The notes below the pieces were generated by a model. It was not told the DNA's origin. It saw nothing but the letters and a program-made list of their open reading frames with translations, and searched no databases. Positions 8,015-16,414 of a stretch of 25,390 bases of DNA are shown here, piece after piece (the first letter of the stretch is position 1; each line of letters begins with the position of its first letter). The stretch covers positions 1 through 25,390 of the forward strand of contig CAMZKK010000128.1 in the NCBI GenBank assembly GCA_947311175.1. The letters are read 5' to 3'. Source of the DNA: an uncultured Planctomycetota bacterium. Its GTDB lineage: Bacteria > Planctomycetota > SZUA-567 > JAFGNG01. A program made the translations under genes and the position numbers.

Positions 8015-9181
8015 ATGGAAAAAGTTAATGATTCAATAGTCCCAAAAATCTTGGTAGTTGACGACAAACCTGAAAATTTGTTTTCAATGGAAACTATATT
8101 GAGCGATTTTTCAGTTATTACTGCCAGTAACGGCAAGGAAGCATTAAAACTTTCGTTAGAAAATGAATATGCCATAATTTTACTCGATGTTCAGATGCCT
8201 GAAATGGATGGTTTTGAAGTGGCAGAAATTCTTAGAAGCACTCGCAAAACCCAAGTTATTCCAATAATTTTTATTACTGCCTTAAATAGTGATGAGCAAT
8301 TTACCTTTAAAGGTTATGACGCAGGAGCGGTTGACTATCTTTACAAACCGATTAATCCAGACATCCTTAGAAGTAAGATTAGGATTTTCTGTGAACTATA
8401 TACCCAACGGAAAAAATTAGAAAAGCAAATGGTTGATCTTGAACTTAGTGCAGCAAGGCATCGTAAGGCAGAGCAACTTATCGCGGTGAATATTCTTGCC
8501 GGAGGAGTTGCCCACCGCTTTAACAATCTTTTTGCTGGAATTATTGGTTATGCAGATATGATTAAGATGAAAAGTGAAGAAGGTGATGGAAGAGTGCCGA
8601 CAAAGTATATTGATGGCCTTATTGATTCCTCAATAAAAGCAAAAGAAATAGTTGGTCAAATGACTAAATTTGCCAATATAAAAGTTGATGATAAAACCCC
8701 GGAATTACTAAACTTAAATGACTTGGTTTTGAATGCCGTTAAACTTTTAGAGGAAGAATTGAATGTAGATGGGGTTGAAGTAAGATTAAATTTGCGTTCC
8801 ACCCAAGAAACCCTTGCAGATAGATTTGATATTAATGAAGTATTGCTCGCCTTTATCGTAAATGCCAAACATGCAATGTTAGAAACGGAAGACGCATGTC
8901 TTGTTGTTGAAACCATAGATGATGGAGAGATGGTATTGCTAAGTGTTACTGATAATGGTTGTGGAATCAAGGCAGAAGATATTGATAAATTATTTTTGCC
9001 ATTCTACACCAAAAAAGGCGAATTTGCTGATAAAGAAACTGCTCAATGTGAGGTTCGTGGCAATGGCTTGGGGTTAAGTTTTAGTCATACCATTATCACA
9101 GACAGTGGTGGGACAATCGAGGTAGAAAGTGAGGAAGGTGTTGGCTCAACTTTTACATTGAGGTTGCCTGTTAACAAGTAA
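8015..9181 (+). CDS. Receiver-histidine kinase protein (REC-HisKA-HATPase)
   Basis: This 388-residue cytoplasmic protein has no membrane segment. The N-terminal receiver domain (about 10-130) has the acidic pair D16/D17, phospho-acceptor D58 in LLDVQMPEMDG and K111 in YKP. A short coiled coil leads to a dimerisation/phospho-acceptor helix with GGVAHRFNN (H167), related to the GIAHDFNN kinase class. The ATPase domain shows an N-box (VNAKHAM), DNGCGI and GNGLGLS. The residue after the histidine, normally Asp or Glu, is Arg168, which may impair catalysis. The start is ATG 8015; upstream in-frame codons lack support. The next gene follows after 32 bp with a related receiver domain, so the two probably form a pair. 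Confidence 0.92.
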   Translation: MEKVNDSIVPKILVVDDKPENLFSMETILSDFSVITASNGKEALKLSLENEYAIILLDVQMPEMDGFEVAEILRSTRKTQVIPIIFITALNSDEQFTFKGYDAGAVDYLYKPINPDILRSKIRIFCELYTQRKKLEKQMVDLELSAARHRKAEQLIAVNILAGGVAHRFNNLFAGIIGYADMIKMKSEEGDGRVPTKYIDGLIDSSIKAKEIVGQMTKFANIKVDDKTPELLNLNDLVLNAVKLLEEELNVDGVEVRLNLRSTQETLADRFDINEVLLAFIVNAKHAMLETEDACLVVETIDDGEMVLLSVTDNGCGIKAEDIDKLFLPFYTKKGEFADKETAQCEVRGNGLGLSFSHTIITDSGGTIEVESEEGVGSTFTLRLPVNK

Positions 9182-9213
9182 ACTTTTTAATATTAGATTG
9201 ATTGGGGAAGAAG

Positions 9214-11163
9214 ATGGTCGAGCAGAATAAAATAATTGCACCAATAATGATTGTTGATGATCACAGAGAAAATATTTTTTCAGTGGAAACCATTCTTATG
9301 CAGGAGGACAGGAGTTTTGTTCGTGCTGGTTCTGGGGAAGAGTGTCTAAAGCTTGCTCTTGATAATGACTTTGCCTTAATCTTGCTTGATGTGCAAATGC
9401 CCGGAATGGATGGCTTTGAGACTGCTGAATTTTTGAGAAAAAACAAACACACAAGCCATATCCCAATTGTTTTTATTACTGCCATCAATGTTGAAGAACA
9501 TAATGTTTTTAAAGGTTATAGATCAGGGGCTGTTGATTTTATCTACAAACCTGTTAATACCCAAATCCTATGTAGCAAGGTAGATGTTTTTTGTCGGCTC
9601 TATCGTCAAAAAGAACAGATTAGGCTACAGTCAAATGTAGATGAACTCACCGGTCTATGTTCAAGGCGATATGGGCTTGAGTTGATTGAATTGGAATTAG
9701 CTCGTTTTCGTCGAGATGGAATTCCGGTTTCGTTTTTATTGGCAGATATTGATGATTTTAAACGAATCAATGATACCTATGGGCACAGTATTGGCGATAT
9801 TGCCTTGATTGAAACTGCAAAGGCTATCAAATATGTTTTACGAGATAGCGATATTGCTATCCGCTATGGCGGTGATGAATTTCTTCTAATCTTGAATAAT
9901 TGCGATATGGGCGGAGCTGAAAAAATCTGCCGTCGCCTAAATGAATACGGAATTATTTGCGATTGTAATGATGGGAAAAAAGAAAAAATCAGTTTGTCAA
10001 TTGGTGGCACGGTAATTAAAGACAATAGCACCAATCGAAAATTGATTGAAGAGGCTGATATTGCGATGCTTGTTGCAAAGAGTAGAGGGAAAGGGCAATG
10101 GAATCTGCTCAAAGAAAATGATAATGTTGACCATGAGGTCTTGCGTGAATTAAAAACTACTCGCAACTCAATTCGTGATATTTTGTGTAAAGCCCTCGGT
10201 AAAGTTCTTTCTCAATTAGAGCGTGAAGACGATATGATGAACAATCGCAGTGAGTTGATGCAGGTGTTAGCAGAGCAATTTGCCAATACATTATCACTCA
10301 TCGACGCTCAAAAAAGAACTCTTAAAAATGCCGTTATGCTTGCTGAGTTTGACAAAACCGGATTGTCGCATGAGATAGCAAGTAAAGACAAAACCCTAAC
10401 CGCAGAGCAACAGAAGGTTCTTCTTGCGATAATGGATGAAAATATAAAAATTCTTGAGCAAACTGGAATTCTTGATGAAGAGATAATGGTGCTTAAATCA
10501 AGGCATGAATGGTTTGACGGTAGCGGTATTCCGGCAAAGCTTAGTGGTGAAGAGATTCCTTTACTATCGCGAATTACGGGATTGATTGCAGCCTATACCC
10601 TGCTTGTCTCTGGCGGTGTTCATACAAAGGTTCACTCTCATGCTGAGGCCTTAAAGAAAATTTACGATGAATCAAATACTCATTTTGACCCGGTATTGGT
10701 GAATCATCTGAATAATATCATAACTAACTACCACAGTGACGAACATGCGGTAAATACAGGTGATATTCTACTGATTGAGGATTATGAAAAGATTGCAAAA
10801 ATTATGTCTATTCGCCTTAAGGCGGCTGGATACAATTCAACCGTAGTCTCTACCTTAGAGGATGCCAGACAAAAATTAAAAGGTATGACACCGTATGCAG
10901 TCTTAACAGATTTGATGCTCCCAGATGGCAGTGGTTTGGATTTTATTGAAGAAATGAGAAGTGGATTGGTTGCAAAAAATACTCCAATTGCGGTAATCTC
11001 ATCACGGTTTGATAAAGAGGCAGTAAACACCGCAAAAGAAAATGGAGCATTTGCATACATAGCCAAGCCAATCAAATTTGAGCAATTATTAAAGGCATTG
11101 AAAAACTGCCAACAGATAACCGATAGCGGAGAGTTTAGAAAGATTGGAGACAGTTTCAACTAA
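9214..11163 (+). CDS. REC-GGDEF-degenerate HD-GYP-REC protein
   Basis: This 649-residue cytoplasmic protein makes c-di-GMP if active. The first receiver (about 10-130) has D59 and resembles that of the upstream kinase. The GGDEF domain is intact: RYGGDEF with GGDEF at 219-223, and RDSD (210-213) exactly five residues before it fits the RxxD inhibitory site. Residues about 370-505 align with an HD-GYP domain but have lost the metal ligands: LHDIGK reads LAEFDK, HHE reads RHE and GYP reads GIP. A second receiver (about 518-640, LTDLMLPDGSG, AKPI) closes the protein. The ATG at 9214 has GGGGAAG upstream. The TAA stop lies inside the palindrome of repeat copy C. Confidence 0.93.
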   Translation: MVEQNKIIAPIMIVDDHRENIFSVETILMQEDRSFVRAGSGEECLKLALDNDFALILLDVQMPGMDGFETAEFLRKNKHTSHIPIVFITAINVEEHNVFKGYRSGAVDFIYKPVNTQILCSKVDVFCRLYRQKEQIRLQSNVDELTGLCSRRYGLELIELELARFRRDGIPVSFLLADIDDFKRINDTYGHSIGDIALIETAKAIKYVLRDSDIAIRYGGDEFLLILNNCDMGGAEKICRRLNEYGIICDCNDGKKEKISLSIGGTVIKDNSTNRKLIEEADIAMLVAKSRGKGQWNLLKENDNVDHEVLRELKTTRNSIRDILCKALGKVLSQLEREDDMMNNRSELMQVLAEQFANTLSLIDAQKRTLKNAVMLAEFDKTGLSHEIASKDKTLTAEQQKVLLAIMDENIKILEQTGILDEEIMVLKSRHEWFDGSGIPAKLSGEEIPLLSRITGLIAAYTLLVSGGVHTKVHSHAEALKKIYDESNTHFDPVLVNHLNNIITNYHSDEHAVNTGDILLIEDYEKIAKIMSIRLKAAGYNSTVVSTLEDARQKLKGMTPYAVLTDLMLPDGSGLDFIEEMRSGLVAKNTPIAVISSRFDKEAVNTAKENGAFAYIAKPIKFEQLLKALKNCQQITDSGEFRKIGDSFN

Positions 11164-11336
11164 ATTTCGCAGGATTGCGAAATTTAGTTGAAAATTAAAA
11201 ATTAAAAATTAAAAGTTAACAATGAAGGTGCTTTAGCTGTCGCTAAAGGTATTTATTAAAAATCGCTCGTAGAGCATCCTTCATTGTTCATTATTAATTA
11301 TTCATTGTTAATTCTAAATTCCTAAAAGGAATTTAG
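11157..11336. repeat. Complete modular repeat element (C)
   Basis: The outer left palindrome has a perfect 14-bp stem (11157-11170 with 11177-11190) and includes the upstream gene's stop. Then come AT-rich repeats, AATGAAGG (11221-11228), the CTTTAGC-TGTC-GCTAAAG hairpin (11231-11248), GCTCGTAGAGC (11265-11275), CCTTCATT (11278-11285), further AT-rich repeats, and the right palindrome CTAAATTCCT/AGGAATTTAG (11314-11336). The right palindrome abuts the G-rich ribosome site of the next gene. This is the most compact full copy and fills the 184-bp gap. Confidence 0.85.
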
Positions 11337-11347
11337 GGGGGATTTTT

Positions 11348-12496
11348 ATGTTAAAGAAAATAATAAATGTATTTGTGATAATTGTTTTTTTATTCTGTTT
11401 GTCGTCTTCTGGCGATGAAAGGTTACGGATTAAGGCGATTGGAATTCCTTTGGCAGACCACTATGCAGGAATTGTTGCGTATGAAAAATACCGACAAGAA
11501 ATGAAGTATGCAGATTATCAAATTTTGATTCTTCCTAGTCCTGATTTCGTGCGTGCTTATTTTCGCTCTGAACCTGATGCCGACATTGCCTTTAATGTTG
11601 CTCCTATGGTTATGGATATGTATGCGAAAAATCCAAACTTTAAGTGGGTTAGTTTGATTCATCGGGATGGCAATGCCTTAGCTGTAAATAAGTTATTGAG
11701 CAAATACATTGATATCCCTGAAGATAAATTATTAAGAAAGCCAACAGAAAGTGTTGCAGATGCATTTAAAAGATTGAGGAAAGAAAGAGGGAAGCAGATA
11801 GTTTGTGCAATCCCTTCGCCACTTGCTACCCATACTATCATCCTTTATAAATACTTCAAGGATAATGGAGTTTCCTTTAGTGTATCGCTTGCCGATGAAA
11901 ATAAAGATGTTTTGCTCAAAATAATAAAACCACCAAAGTCACCGTTTTTTTTGCGGGCTCAAGATGCCTGCAATAAACCTGCAGCATTTGAGCAGTCATT
12001 ACCTTGGACTGAAATCGTAGAGACCGAAAGCTGTGGTAAAGTTGCTTGGTATTCAAAAGACATTATGAATTTTCCTAAAGGGCATGTTGAGTGCATTATT
12101 ATTGCCAAAAATAAAGTGATAAAAAACAAAAGAAAGGCACTAAGGGAAGTGATTTATTATATTCACAAGGCAGGGTTATTTATAGAAAACGCAAGAAGAC
12201 ATGGTGGCAAAGAAATGGATGAGGTCGTGCAAGCAATCCAAAAACACATCCCTTCACACACGAAGGCTTCAATTATAGAGGGGCTTAGACCTGATATTAA
12301 TGCAATAAATTATATCAATCTTAATGTTGATAGTCAGTCAAAAGATAGCTTTAGAGAGATAATGAATTTGGCATTTGAAGCAGGATTTATAAAAAAGAAG
12401 ATTGATATTAATGAACTTGCTGATGAAAGTTTTGGCACTGAAATTACAAAAAAAACTTTCCCTTTCGCAATAACAGGAGTGAATAGTGAACACTAA
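11348..12496 (+). CDS. NMT1-like periplasmic substrate-binding protein
   Basis: This 382-residue exported protein has a hydrophobic signal sequence (about 5-19). The mature part resembles the substrate-binding proteins of nitrate/sulfonate/taurine-type ABC systems (NMT1/THI5-like): strand IKAIGIPLADHYAGI, a DADIAFNVAPMVMD segment and CAIPSPLATHTIIL. The ligand cannot be read from sequence. A typical lipobox is not evident. No ABC permease or ATPase gene is present in the window. The 3' end overlaps the membrane hybrid kinase gene by 11 bp, so it more likely delivers a ligand signal to that kinase than serves transport. A G-rich ribosome site lies just before the ATG, abutting the right palindrome of repeat C. 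Confidence 0.82.
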   Translation: MLKKIINVFVIIVFLFCLSSSGDERLRIKAIGIPLADHYAGIVAYEKYRQEMKYADYQILILPSPDFVRAYFRSEPDADIAFNVAPMVMDMYAKNPNFKWVSLIHRDGNALAVNKLLSKYIDIPEDKLLRKPTESVADAFKRLRKERGKQIVCAIPSPLATHTIILYKYFKDNGVSFSVSLADENKDVLLKIIKPPKSPFFLRAQDACNKPAAFEQSLPWTEIVETESCGKVAWYSKDIMNFPKGHVECIIIAKNKVIKNKRKALREVIYYIHKAGLFIENARRHGGKEMDEVVQAIQKHIPSHTKASIIEGLRPDINAINYINLNVDSQSKDSFREIMNLAFEAGFIKKKIDINELADESFGTEITKKTFPFAITGVNSEH

Positions 12497-15400
12497 AATC
12501 AAAACTCATCAACCGGTTAAGGCAAGTCTGTTTACAGGTCTGAGCAGAACCCTTGGGCTTAGCTTTCTTTTGTTCGCACTTTTACCTCTAACTTTGACCA
12601 GCTATATTACTCTCAATATTACCCAAAAAAATACTGAAGAGGAAATCTACAGGAGCTTAAGAACAACCGCAGAGTTGAGAACCAGACAGATTGAGAATTA
12701 TTTTGACACGATGTTAAAACAATTGGAGTTGCAAGCAGCCACCGCTGATAATGTTATGTTGTTAGAAAATCTTGATGAGTCATATCATGATTCAAATAAG
12801 TCACTCAAAGATTTTGTAAAATCGTTTAAGTGGATGACGGTCGTTGATTGGCTAGGGACTGACTTAATAAATTATCGGAATTTTTATAATTATCATGATA
12901 TATTTTTAATCAACAAGAATGGTGAAATTTTATTTAGTGCTGCAAAAGAAAAATCTCTTGGAACCAATATTCTTGAATCCAATGATTCACCTAAATTTGC
13001 ATCTTCTGTGCAAAAGACTCTTGATACCGGCGAGGTATCGTTTTCTGATTACGAATATCATTTTGGCTCAAGCCATCATATTTACGGCACCATAACAGCC
13101 CCAATTATTGATGATATGGGTGAGAGTATAGGGGTTATTGCCTTTCAGTTTTCAATAGATCCGATAACAAAAATAATGGCATCAGACGAAACCCTGAGAA
13201 AAACTACCGCAACCTATCTTGTTGGGTATCCCGACTTGACCTTACGCTCTGGTCATAGGCTTGATAAAAGTCTAAAACTAATCAATAAAAAAATTAGTAC
13301 TAAACAAACCGCAATTTTAAAGAAACAAATAGAGGATGGAATTAAGATTAAAAAAATGAATGAAAAAGTAATTTCGTATATCGGACCGCTTGGAGTGAAA
13401 GTGCTTGGTATCCATCGAGATTTCAAAATCAAAGATTCAGTTTTTTCAGTCATTGCGGAAGTAAATGAAGATGATGCATTTAGTAGCATAAATCGTTTGC
13501 ACCAAATAGTTTTGATGATGTTTACTTTAACCTTTTTGACTATATTGCTTTTTGCCGGAGTATTATCCAGGCGAATTGTCAATCCTTTATTGAGATTGGT
13601 GAAGGCTGCGAAGCAGATTGAAAAGGGTAACTTTTCTCAACTTGATGAGATAGATGTTAAAAATGAAATTGGTGATCTTATGTATTCATTCAACAATATG
13701 TCGTCAACCCTCAAAACTAACTTCGATAAAATCGCTCAACAATCATGGGTGGAAACAGGACAGACAGAGTTGAGTATATTTTTAAGGGGAGAGCATAGCA
13801 TTAAAGATATAGCCGAAGAGGTGATTAAATTTCTTGCGAAATACCTTGATGCTCAAGTTGGAGTATTTTATATTGCCAAAGATAATACGCTTTATATTGC
13901 CGGCAGTTATGCATATTCAACTTCAAAAAATCATAGTAAATCCTTTGCCTTTGGAGAAGGATTGGTTGGTCAAGTGGCTGTTGAGAAAAAAATTAATATT
14001 CTAAATGATGTGCCAAATAATTACCTTTCTATTTCGTCAGGGCTTGGCAAGATTGACAGTCACAGCCTCTTGATGTTTCCATTGATTTTTGAAGGAAATG
14101 TTAAAGGTGTTGTTGAGTTAGGTGCTATCAAAGACTTTACAGAAATAGATTGTCAGTTTGTAGAACAGGTGGCTGAAGGCATTGCGATTGCTTTGCACAC
14201 CACTGAGACTCACCTTGAGGTTAAAGCGTTGTTAGAGAAATCTCAAGCTCAACAGGAAGAACTTACTGCCCAGCAAGAGGAATTGCGGGCAAGCAACGAA
14301 GAGCTTGAAGCACAAAAAGATGATATTGTTCAAAAAAATATCGAGCTTAAAAAGAGTCGTGCCCAGATTGAAGAAAAGGCAGCAGAGCTTGAAGTCGCTT
14401 CAAAATACAAGTCAGAATTTCTGGCAAATATGTCGCATGAACTGCGAACTCCGCTTAACAGTATTTTATTGCTTTCTAAGCACTTAGAAGACAATAACGA
14501 AGAAAATCTTTCTGAGAAACAAATAGAATGTGCATCTATTGTTCACTCATCTGGAAATGATTTATTAAACCTAATCAATGAGGTTCTTGACCTCGCTAAA
14601 ATAGAGTCTGGTAAAATGAATGTTGATATTGCCGAAGTGTCAATTGATGATATGACGTCAACCATCAAAAGAAATTTTCAGTCACTTGCCGAGCAAAAAG
14701 GTATTCAATTTGTGGTTAATAAGTCAGCAAATGTTCCTGAAAAAATCTACACTGATTTACAAAAAATCACCCAGATATTAAAAAATCTGTTAGCCAATGC
14801 CTTTAAGTTTACCGATAAGGGTAGTGTTACTTATGATATTGATTTCAATGAATCAGATTCGTCAATATCGTTTGCGGTCAAGGATACGGGAATTGGATTT
14901 CCAGAAGAAGAGATTGAAAATGTATTCCAAGCCTTTAAGCAAGCTGATGGAACAACTAGCAGAAAATACGGTGGCACAGGACTAGGGCTGTCAATTTCTC
15001 GTGAGTTGACCGGGCTTCTTGGCGGTTCGTTGATCGCACACAGTAAACTAAACGAAGGTAGCACTTTTGCTCTTACCCTGCCGATTGATCTTACAAAAGA
15101 TAAAGCATCTGTAATAGAGAAAACGAATACCCAGCAAGATTCATCAATCAAGAAAGACATAGCGGTTGTTGATAATTCTAAGAAAAAACCCTATGTCAAA
15201 GAAAAGGCTCTTGAAGGCAAAAAAATTCTAATTGTAGATGATGATATGAGAAATGTTTTTTCCCTTATCAGTATTTTAGAAGATAGAGGAATGAGCACCG
15301 TTGCGGCAGCCGATGGTGAGGATGCATTAGAAAAATTAATAAGCACTCCCGATATAGATATTGTCTTGACAGACATTATGATGCCAAAAATGGATGGCTA

Positions 15401-15587
15401 TGAAGAGATGAAGGCAATTAGAAAAATGAATTCAAATCTTAGCACAATTCCAATCATTGCCTTGACTGCAAAGGCAATGAAGGGTGATAGAGCTAAATGT
15501 ATTGAGGCAGGGGCAAGTGATTATCTCTGCAAGCCGGTCGATGTAGATAAATTATTGTCAATCCTTAGAGTGTGGCTCTACCAATGA
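12486..15587 (+). CDS. Membrane hybrid histidine kinase (Cache-HAMP-GAF-HK-REC)
   Basis: This 1033-residue inner-membrane sensor has TM1 (about 23-43), a periplasmic double-Cache-like domain (about 45-335, including YHDIFLINKNGEILFS), TM2 (about 337-360), HAMP (about 362-415), GAF (about 430-575), a Glu/Gln-rich coiled coil (about 578-640), HisKA with H651 in ANMSHELRTP, an ATPase domain with DTGIGF and GGTGLGLS, and a C-terminal receiver (about 908-1033, LTDIMMPKMDG). Start is GTG with AGGAG five nt upstream, inside the preceding gene. The linker sequence TAQQEELRAS (594-603) fits the chemoreceptor methylation consensus. The stop overlaps cheR as ATGA. The input may be the neighbouring binding protein acting on the Cache domain. 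Confidence 0.93.
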   Translation: MNTKIKTHQPVKASLFTGLSRTLGLSFLLFALLPLTLTSYITLNITQKNTEEEIYRSLRTTAELRTRQIENYFDTMLKQLELQAATADNVMLLENLDESYHDSNKSLKDFVKSFKWMTVVDWLGTDLINYRNFYNYHDIFLINKNGEILFSAAKEKSLGTNILESNDSPKFASSVQKTLDTGEVSFSDYEYHFGSSHHIYGTITAPIIDDMGESIGVIAFQFSIDPITKIMASDETLRKTTATYLVGYPDLTLRSGHRLDKSLKLINKKISTKQTAILKKQIEDGIKIKKMNEKVISYIGPLGVKVLGIHRDFKIKDSVFSVIAEVNEDDAFSSINRLHQIVLMMFTLTFLTILLFAGVLSRRIVNPLLRLVKAAKQIEKGNFSQLDEIDVKNEIGDLMYSFNNMSSTLKTNFDKIAQQSWVETGQTELSIFLRGEHSIKDIAEEVIKFLAKYLDAQVGVFYIAKDNTLYIAGSYAYSTSKNHSKSFAFGEGLVGQVAVEKKINILNDVPNNYLSISSGLGKIDSHSLLMFPLIFEGNVKGVVELGAIKDFTEIDCQFVEQVAEGIAIALHTTETHLEVKALLEKSQAQQEELTAQQEELRASNEELEAQKDDIVQKNIELKKSRAQIEEKAAELEVASKYKSEFLANMSHELRTPLNSILLLSKHLEDNNEENLSEKQIECASIVHSSGNDLLNLINEVLDLAKIESGKMNVDIAEVSIDDMTSTIKRNFQSLAEQKGIQFVVNKSANVPEKIYTDLQKITQILKNLLANAFKFTDKGSVTYDIDFNESDSSISFAVKDTGIGFPEEEIENVFQAFKQADGTTSRKYGGTGLGLSISRELTGLLGGSLIAHSKLNEGSTFALTLPIDLTKDKASVIEKTNTQQDSSIKKDIAVVDNSKKKPYVKEKALEGKKILIVDDDMRNVFSLISILEDRGMSTVAAADGEDALEKLISTPDIDIVLTDIMMPKMDGYEEMKAIRKMNSNLSTIPIIALTAKAMKGDRAKCIEAGASDYLCKPVDVDKLLSILRVWLYQ

Positions 15588-16414
15588 ATGTCATAGACAT
15601 CGAGTTAAAACTTTTGTTAGAAGCAATCTATCTAAAATATGGCTATGATTTTAGAAAATATACCTCTAGCTCTATCCAGCGCAGATTCAAAAGAATTTTA
15701 GATAATTCAGATTTTGATTCTTTTTCAGAGATGCAACATTCAATCCTTAGAGATGATAGTTATTTTGCATCATTACTTCCTGAAACAACTATCAGTGTAA
15801 CAGAAATGTTTCGTGATCCAACATTTTATAAGGCGGTTAGAGAAGCTGTCATCCCTGAATTGGCAAAATTGGAGCTGGTAAAGGTTTGGCATGCCGGGTG
15901 TGCGAGTGGCGAAGAGGTTTATTCTATGGCAATATTGCTTAAGGAAGCAGGCATCTATGATAAGTGTAGAATCTATGCAACAGACATTGACGAGACCGTT
16001 CTCAAGCAGGCAAAAGAAGGTATATATAAGCTTGAAAATCTAAGATTATATATTGAAAATTATCGAGCATCAGGCGGGATTGAGCCTTTTACCGATTATT
16101 ATTCATCGAGTTGTGATGCGGTAAAGATTGAAGAATCACTTAAAAAAAACATCCTTTTTTCTTGTCATAATTTAGTTACCGATAGCGTCTTTAGTGAGAT
16201 GGATTTGATTATTTGTAGAAATGTATTGATTTATTTTAATCGAGAATTGCAAGACAGAGTTTTCAAGCTTTTTAGAGACAGCCTTCATCATTCCGGTATA
16301 ATGTGCCTTGGCTCACGAGAAAGTGTTCGATTTTCTTCAAGCTCAAGTGAGTTTGAAGATATGCTAGAGAGTGCAAGGATTTATAAAGTAAAGAGTAATA
16401 CCTTATGCAAATAA
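15584..16414 (+). CDS. CheR-type protein-glutamate methyltransferase
   Basis: This 276-residue protein transfers methyl groups from S-adenosylmethionine to protein glutamates. It has a CheR N-terminal helical domain (about 5-60), the TEMFRDP segment (73-79), the SAM-binding VWHAGCASGEEVYSMA (101-116), TDID (133-136) and the late family motif ICRNVLIYF. Length is standard. The ATG overlaps the kinase stop (ATGA), so an apparent longer reading from 15572 is not preferred. No CheB, CheA, CheW or chemoreceptor gene is nearby, and the partners are a sensor kinase and a phosphoesterase, so its target may be the kinase itself. No pentapeptide-binding beta insertion was clearly identified. Confidence 0.93.
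   Translation: MNVIDIELKLLLEAIYLKYGYDFRKYTSSSIQRRFKRILDNSDFDSFSEMQHSILRDDSYFASLLPETTISVTEMFRDPTFYKAVREAVIPELAKLELVKVWHAGCASGEEVYSMAILLKEAGIYDKCRIYATDIDETVLKQAKEGIYKLENLRLYIENYRASGGIEPFTDYYSSSCDAVKIEESLKKNILFSCHNLVTDSVFSEMDLIICRNVLIYFNRELQDRVFKLFRDSLHHSGIMCLGSRESVRFSSSSSEFEDMLESARIYKVKSNTLCK

Noticed and set aside
7927..8175. An 82-residue minus-strand frame at the start of the REC-kinase gene
   Set aside because: It overlaps the conserved receiver coding region and the candidate promoter, and has no homology signal.
11348..12496. The binding protein as part of an ABC importer operon
   Set aside because: No permease or ATPase gene is found on either side, and the gene overlaps a sensor kinase.
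15584..16414. A chemotaxis operon around cheR
   Set aside because: No CheA, CheW, CheB, CheY-only or chemoreceptor gene is present; the neighbours are a hybrid kinase and a phosphoesterase.
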